Origin: an uncultured Muribaculaceae bacterium | Lineage (GTDB): Bacteria > Bacteroidota > Bacteroidia > Bacteroidales > Muribaculaceae | Length of the DNA: 18,268 nucleotides | Direction: 5' to 3' | NCBI GenBank assembly: GCA_905209725.1 | Contig: CAJLTZ010000050.1 | Location: 1-18,268 of the forward strand | Shown here: positions 14,237 to 18,268 of the stretch, piece by piece | How positions within the stretch are numbered: position 1 is the first letter of the stretch | Layout: each line of letters begins with the position of its first letter | The notes under the pieces: generated by a model | Told to the model about the DNA's origin: nothing | Database searches by the model: none | The model's input: the letters and a program-made list of their open reading frames with translations, nothing else | Position numbers and translations under genes: made by a program

Positions 14237-14836
14237 TTAGATTAGCTTGAAGGTGCGGCGGTGGAGGGGGGTGATGCCTAAGCGGGCGATGGCGGCGCGG
14301 TGGGCTTTGGTGGGATAGCCCATGTTCTGCTCCCATCCATAGCCGGGATATTGCTCGGCATAGCGGAGCATTAACTCGTCGCGGTGGGTTTTTGCCAATA
14401 TGGATGCTGCGGCGATGCTCATATATCTGGCGTCGCCTTTCACCACGGTGTGGCAGGCGATGTCCATGCCGGTCACGGGGTCGAGGTATGGGCGGAATCT
14501 GTTACCGTCTACAATGATATGAGCCGGGCGCACCGCGAGGCGGTCGAGAGCACGCTGCATACCTGCAATGGAAGCGTTGAGGATATTTATGCGGTCGATT
14601 TCCTCGGCCTCCACCATTACCACGGCCCAGGCCAGAGCGTCGCGCTCGATGGCGGCGCGTAATTCCTCGCGGCGGGAGGCAGTGAGTTGTTTGGAATCAT
14701 TGAGGCCAGCGAGATGATAGCCGGGAGGCAGAATCACGGCGGCGGCGCTGACAGGGCCGCACAGGCAACCGCGTCCGGCTTCGTCGCAGCCGGCTTCGGC
14801 CACGCCTTCGATCATACATTCCTTGAGCTCAATCAT
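14237..14836 (-). CDS. rnhB: Ribonuclease HII
   Basis: The product has 199 aa from the ATG at 14836. RNase HII cuts the RNA strand of RNA-DNA hybrids and starts removal of single ribonucleotides from DNA. Conserved blocks are all present: CDEAGRG (Asp18, Glu19), NDSKQLTASRREEL, VDGNRFRP (Asp110), KGDARYMSIAAASILAKTHR (Asp135) and GYGWEQNMGYPTKAHR. Family length is about 190-210. The frame stays open upstream to 15037, but that would overlap the prenyltransferase gene and reads as unrelated sequence, so the 14836 start is chosen; 14815 is a weaker alternative. It follows the prenyl synthase gene by 49 nt and is probably cotranscribed. Confidence 0.94.
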   Translation of the reverse strand: MIELKECMIEGVAEAGCDEAGRGCLCGPVSAAAVILPPGYHLAGLNDSKQLTASRREELRAAIERDALAWAVVMVEAEEIDRINILNASIAGMQRALDRLAVRPAHIIVDGNRFRPYLDPVTGMDIACHTVVKGDARYMSIAAASILAKTHRDELMLRYAEQYPGYGWEQNMGYPTKAHRAAIARLGITPLHRRTFKLI

Positions 14837-14885
14837 TATAATAGGGCAGTCGCTCCCGCACTGGAATCCAAAATTCAAAACAATC

Positions 14886-15860
14886 TCACCGGTCTCTGGC
14901 AATGATGAAATCGAAGATGTCGAGGAAACTTTGCTTGGAGTCCGAGTCGGGGAGGTCGCTGAGGAGCGCGGCGGCTTGCTGCTGCATTTCGCGCATTCTG
15001 CGGAAGGCATAGTCGACGCCGCCATTCCGTTTGGCAAAATCCACTAGCGAGGCAATCTCGGCGTCGCTGAGTTCGCCGCGCATCAGGAGCGCGCGCATTG
15101 CGTCGCCCTCTTCATCTTGGGCATTCGAGAGGGCATAAAGGAGCGGGAGCGTCACCTTGCCTTCGCGCAGGTCGTTGCCGGTGGGTTTGCCAATCTGGGG
15201 GTTCTCGTAATAGTCGAAGATGTCGTCCTTGATCTGGAAGCAGAGACCGAGGAGTTCGCCGAATTCAGTGATGCGTTCGCATTCATCTGGGGAAGCGCCG
15301 CTGATTTCGGCGCCCATCCTTACGCAGTTGCGGAAGAGGGAGGCTGTTTTCTGGCGGATCATCTGCAGATAACTTTCCTCATCGAAGTGATGGTCGCGGG
15401 CGTTGCAGATCTGGTCGATTTCGCCGAGGCTGAGTTCCTTGCCGAGGTCGGAGAGGGCGCTGACCACGTTGACACTACCGGTGCGGATACCGGCGGCGAG
15501 GGCGTTAGAGACGAAGAAGTCGCCCACGAGCACCGCGATATGGTTGCCCATACGGGCATTGATGGTCTGATTGCCGCGCCGGAGGGCGGTTTCGTCGACC
15601 ACATCATCGTGGATCAACGAAGCATTATGGAGCATCTCGAGTGCGGCTCCGGCATAAAGCACCTCGGGCTTCACATCGCCATAGAGCTTTGCGCTCAGAA
15701 TCACCAGAATCGGGCGAATCTGCTTTCCTTTCACGCGCAGATAGCGTGTCACCACATTATTCATCATCTCGTTGTGAGTATGCAGCGAGTCGACGATAAT
15801 CTGGTTCATAGCCTCGAGTTCGGGCTTGAGTCGGTTTTTTATAATATCAATATGCCCCAT
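14886..15860 (-). CDS. ispB: Long-chain trans-polyprenyl diphosphate synthase
   Basis: The product has 324 aa if started at the ATG at 15860. It condenses isopentenyl diphosphate units to make the isoprenoid tail, in Bacteroidales probably for menaquinone. Both Asp-rich motifs are clear: HDDVVDE (first, about residues 85-89) and IKDDIFDYYE (second, about 212-216), with GKQIRP and KTASLFRNC also conserved. Small residues before the first motif (MLHNASLIHDD) fit a long-chain product. An ATG at 15875 would add five residues, but the -7 box at 15880-15887 places the transcription start at about 15874, so 15860 is favoured. The gene symbol reflects family assignment; chain length is not determinable. 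Confidence 0.9.
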   Translation of the reverse strand: MGHIDIIKNRLKPELEAMNQIIVDSLHTHNEMMNNVVTRYLRVKGKQIRPILVILSAKLYGDVKPEVLYAGAALEMLHNASLIHDDVVDETALRRGNQTINARMGNHIAVLVGDFFVSNALAAGIRTGSVNVVSALSDLGKELSLGEIDQICNARDHHFDEESYLQMIRQKTASLFRNCVRMGAEISGASPDECERITEFGELLGLCFQIKDDIFDYYENPQIGKPTGNDLREGKVTLPLLYALSNAQDEEGDAMRALLMRGELSDAEIASLVDFAKRNGGVDYAFRRMREMQQQAAALLSDLPDSDSKQSFLDIFDFIIARDR

Positions 15861-15879
15861 TGGAAGAGTCTTCAAGGCG

Positions 15880-15911
15880 CAAAATTAGCAAAAATCCGCG
15901 ATTCCGGCAAA
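15880..15911 (-). promoter_or_regulatory. Bacteroidetes promoter for the prenyl synthase/rnhB pair
   Basis: The minus strand reads TTTG (15908-15911), 20 nt, then TAATTTTG (15880-15887). The short distance to the gene supports the 15860 start codon. Confidence 0.72.
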
Positions 15912-15940
15912 TGAAAACTACACAGCAGCACCCTCATATA

Positions 15941-15974
15941 ATGAAAGCGCCGAAACCCTCACGGGCTCCGGCGC
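15941..15974 (-). terminator. Weak terminator-like hairpin after the decayed secreted-protein gene
   Basis: On the minus strand, GCGCCGGAGCCC pairs imperfectly with GGGTTTCGGCGC, followed by TTTCATTATAT. The stem has an internal mismatch. Confidence 0.5.
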
Positions 15975-15997
15975 GATTATTGTTTTATAACGCACGC

Positions 15998-16362
15998 TCA
16001 ACGGGCGATAGCCTTGCAGATTCTATTGCCCTTTCTAACAATGTATACCTGACCTGATACAGGATTGTCCACGCGGACTCCCTGCAGAGTGTAATATGCA
16101 GCGTCGGTGTCATCCTCTACGATAGCGTCGATGCCTGCCACGTTGGGAGCAATGAAGCGGGCCTGGGCGGAGTAGGCTGTCTCGCGGGAGTGAGTGCAGA
16201 ACGCGCGAACTTTCCATACATAATTCTCACCGGCTGCGAGGTCGGTCAGCATTACGGAAGCATCCTCGGTCTCCTTGTAAGTCCACTCGGTGGAGGAGAT
16301 GCGGCCATGATTACAGCCGCCCATATAGACAAAAAGATGATACCCAGTCTCTTCATATTCAT
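15998..16362 (-). pseudogene. Decayed secreted Fn3 / sorting-tail protein (signal peptide and C-terminus only)
   Basis: Two pieces of one former gene lie next to each other in different frames. From ATG 16362 or 16356 the minus strand encodes a clean signal peptide (MKRLGIIFLSIWAAVIMAAS), then runs 14 more residues into a stop at 16252-16254. In another frame, from about 16300 to 15998, come an Fn3-like strand set (LAAGENYVWKVRAFC) and a sorting-domain-like tail ending YYTLQGVRVDNP... YIVRKGNRICKAIAR. The middle of the protein is missing. The simplest reading is a large internal deletion that also broke the frame near 16300. A short ORF started at 16324 (108 aa) would lack any export signal. 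Confidence 0.72.
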
Positions 16363-16364
16363 GT

Positions 16365-16385
16365 AAGCGCTCTTAAAGCGCTCTC
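16365..16385. repeat. Paired AGCGCT hairpin between the MFS gene and the pseudogene
   Basis: The six-base palindrome AGCGCT occurs twice, separated by CTTAA, and can form a small hairpin. It has no T-tract. It may be part of the leader of the former secreted-protein gene. Confidence 0.4.
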
Positions 16386-16403
16386 AATAAAGAATTTTTG
16401 AAA

Positions 16404-17762
16404 TCATTCGCATTTACGCGCACTTTCACTTTTCTTAACCCGAAATATACATACGAAGAGAATCCCTATAACAGCGGCGTAAGAGCCAAATATCAGCCAT
16501 GCCCATTCCCATTGTCCCATGAAGAGTCGCATCATATTTCCCGACGGCAATTTTACCATTTCCCAATCACAGAATGCATTGATGATTGCCCCGGCCCCCA
16601 CAATTCCACATGTGGCGCCGATTCCATTTGTCATCATCATCACGAGTCCCTGCCCGAATCCTTTGTTATCACCCGAACATCGACTCTCCATATATAAATG
16701 CGAGGCAATAGTGAGGAAATTGAAGGCAATGCCGTAAACAATCATTGACAGTATCAGAAAAATCATACCTGCGCCGGGATTGCCAATTCCGAGGAATACA
16801 AACCGAAGACACCATGCGGCCATGGCCAATGTTACCACTATTCGGATGCCCAACCTTTTTATCGCTTTCCCTACAAGCAACATGCAACATGCCTCAGAAA
16901 TCTGCGACAATGAGAAAAGCAATGTGGCATTCAACGCTATGAAATTTCCTGCATATTCCGGGATTCCCATGAAATGATTTATAAAGGGTACTGCGTATCC
17001 ATTGGATATCTGCAGACACACTCCCATGAACATCATGAATATGAGAAAGGTTCTTACATCCGGAATTTTGAAAAGGGAGAATGCCTTAAGCCCGAAAATA
17101 CTTGCCACCGATTTGGATTGAGCAGACTTTACACCGCCCGATTCTGATTCCGATGAAAGGAGGAGAAGAGTCAACGCGGCTGTAACCAGCCCCAAAGCCG
17201 CAGAACAAAGCAATTGCATTGAATTATACTGGAAGCGCATCCGGGCGTGGACATCAGCATCAGAGAATGTGATACCAAACGCGCCATCATCATACCACGC
17301 ACAATTGACAAACCACATGGCAAACACAAAGCCCACCGTGCCCCATATCCTTATAGACGGAAATGCATCCACCGGCCGAATTCCATGGGAGTGCAATATG
17401 CTGAATGTGGTGGTATTTGCCAATGCTATTGTAGGCATATAGAAAGCCAGGAATGCGATATAAGGCAAGAACATGGGCCAGAACTCAAATTTGTCGTGGC
17501 CGAGACAATAAGCCCAACAACAGGTCATGGCCAGGGCGGCGCAAAGATGGCAGATGCCCAATATGCGTGCGGGCTTGCGGGTGGCATCGGCTATGTGGCC
17601 TGCCAGTGCAGGAGTTAAAAGCGCGAGCAACCCGACGGCGGCATAGAACCATGCTATGTCGCCGCCAAGCCCCCCTTTCCCAAGCAGTTGGCCGAACGAG
17701 GACAGGTAAGAGCCCCACACCCCAAACTGCAGGAAATAAAGTAAGCCAAGACGTGACTTCAT
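16404..17762 (-). CDS. NupG-like nucleoside:proton symporter (MFS)
   Basis: The product has 452 aa with about 12 hydrophobic segments. The start MKSRLGLLYFLQFGVWGSYL matches the nucleoside:H+ symporter family (NupG/XapB), where a short N-terminus runs straight into TM1 with the QFxxWG pattern. Later pieces such as PTIALANTTTFSIL and PSIRIWGTVGFVFAMW also fit that family. It would import nucleosides across the inner membrane. The C-terminus is basic and cytoplasmic. The IS4 transposase stops only 16 bp upstream of the start codon, so the native promoter has been displaced and the gene may now be silent or driven from the IS. Confidence 0.86.
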   Translation of the reverse strand: MKSRLGLLYFLQFGVWGSYLSSFGQLLGKGGLGGDIAWFYAAVGLLALLTPALAGHIADATRKPARILGICHLCAALAMTCCWAYCLGHDKFEFWPMFLPYIAFLAFYMPTIALANTTTFSILHSHGIRPVDAFPSIRIWGTVGFVFAMWFVNCAWYDDGAFGITFSDADVHARMRFQYNSMQLLCSAALGLVTAALTLLLLSSESESGGVKSAQSKSVASIFGLKAFSLFKIPDVRTFLIFMMFMGVCLQISNGYAVPFINHFMGIPEYAGNFIALNATLLFSLSQISEACCMLLVGKAIKRLGIRIVVTLAMAAWCLRFVFLGIGNPGAGMIFLILSMIVYGIAFNFLTIASHLYMESRCSGDNKGFGQGLVMMMTNGIGATCGIVGAGAIINAFCDWEMVKLPSGNMMRLFMGQWEWAWLIFGSYAAVIGILFVCIFRVKKSESARKCE

Positions 17763-18268
17763 TAAAACATCTTAGAATTTAAGTACATGACAAAAATTTG
17801 AAGACATCGAATTTTGGGGTATAAGTCGGTCGCATGAGTATGGTTGCAATCTCTTCCAAGCCATACTTGACAAGCGACTTCGCCTTTCTTCCATGCTTCA
17901 GGATTCTTATCGGTTTAATATTCATATCCTTATGTTCACCAACAAGATACGCCCATACAAGAGCCATGCATACCATCGCCGTGAGTCTTGCGATACGCTC
18001 GATGTCACGCATATGGGTATCCTCGATGTTGAAGCCGGAGGATTTCATGGCCTTGAAGGCCGTCTCGATCTCCCAGCGTTTCTTATAGGTCAGGACAGCA
18101 CCTTCTGGACGGCTGAAACATATGAGAATCTGCAATTCGGGAATCCCGTCGGAGTTCTTGATCCGGCTTCCGGCAAGATAGACATATTCACCCTTGTGAA
18201 GGAAAAGCTTATGGTAAAATTTCTCCTGGCCGACCCTGAGGTCATTGAAAAGCCACCATGCACGTATA
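17763..18268 (-). mobile_element. IS4-family insertion sequence, left end
   Basis: Defined by the transposase. The terminal inverted repeat must lie in 17763-17778, but the partner end is outside the window, so its exact border and target duplication cannot be set. Confidence 0.7.
17779..18268 (-). CDS. IS4-family transposase, C-terminal part (continues past the window)
   Basis: This is the 3' part of a transposase. The frame is open to the window edge, giving about 162 visible residues. The YREK signature of IS4-type DDE transposases is exact: Tyr-x2-Arg-x3-Glu-x6-Lys in YKKRWEIETAFKAMK, followed by SSGFNIEDTH. The Glu is the last residue of the catalytic DDE triad. The upstream Asp residues lie outside the window. 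The visible part shows no frameshift, so the element may be intact. Its tail lies about 16 bp from the MFS start codon. Confidence 0.88.
   Translation of the reverse strand, partial: IRAWWLFNDLRVGQEKFYHKLFLHKGEYVYLAGSRIKNSDGIPELQILICFSRPEGAVLTYKKRWEIETAFKAMKSSGFNIEDTHMRDIERIARLTAMVCMALVWAYLVGEHKDMNIKPIRILKHGRKAKSLVKYGLEEIATILMRPTYTPKFDVFKFLSCT

Noticed and set aside
15117..15914. Plus-strand open frame (265 codons)
   Set aside because: It is antisense to the prenyl synthase, whose catalytic motifs are complete.
1..18268. CRISPR array or defence locus
   Set aside because: There are no regularly spaced direct repeats and no cas, restriction or toxin-antitoxin genes. The repeats seen are hairpin or dispersed types.

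Overview
The window looks like a chromosomal segment of a Bacteroidales bacterium, plausibly a gut or Muribaculaceae-type genome (inference). The evidence is the protein families (Wzi-like outer-membrane protein, T9SS-type C-terminal sorting domain, lipocalin-like lipoprotein, SO_0444-type permease), the A-rich leaders without Shine-Dalgarno motifs, and repeated Bacteroidetes-type promoters (TTTG, 19-20 nt, TAnnTTTG) upstream of several genes. There are no rRNA genes and no CRISPR array.

Left part (1-6180). A metal-efflux permease fused to an HMA metal-binding domain (142-1440, +) converges on a five-gene minus-strand operon (5218 down to 1580). In transcription order the operon encodes an anchored unknown protein, a YidD-like protein with an added N-terminal membrane segment, an SPFH-GYF_2 protein, a four-TM protein with a soluble tail, and a zinc-ribbon/TPR protein. 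Gene gaps are at most about 11 nt and the last junction is a TAATG overlap. Upstream of the operon is a very strongly structured RNA of about 310 nt (5274-5590, -) with its own promoter motif and a terminator. It is either a stand-alone ncRNA or an attenuating leader. Next comes an N-terminal fragment of a tyrosine recombinase. A 36-bp inverted repeat (17-52 and 6137-6172, one mismatch) brackets this whole 6.1-kb block.

Middle part (6180-9480). A minus-strand pair encodes a Wzi-family capsule-assembly-like barrel and a small lipoprotein, and ends in a clear rho-independent terminator. Divergent from it, a strong promoter drives tRNA-Glu, rpsT and a second identical tRNA-Glu, ending in a terminator at 9235-9276. 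A cluster of hairpin repeats follows.

Right part (9476-18268, all minus). A 1531-aa secreted multidomain protein (Fn3, choice-of-anchor J, CARDB, T9SS sorting tail) is flanked by two direct copies of a 38-bp dispersed repeat. It is followed (upward in coordinate) by rnhB and a long-chain polyprenyl diphosphate synthase, a decayed secreted-protein gene (signal peptide and T9SS tail retained, middle lost, frame broken), a NupG-like nucleoside MFS transporter, and the 3' part of an IS4-family transposase inserted within 16 bp of the transporter start codon.

The most unusual items are the structured RNA in front of the SPFH/YidD/zinc-ribbon operon, and the long inverted repeats around that block. 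No complete defence system or known mobile element is recognisable apart from the IS4 end.
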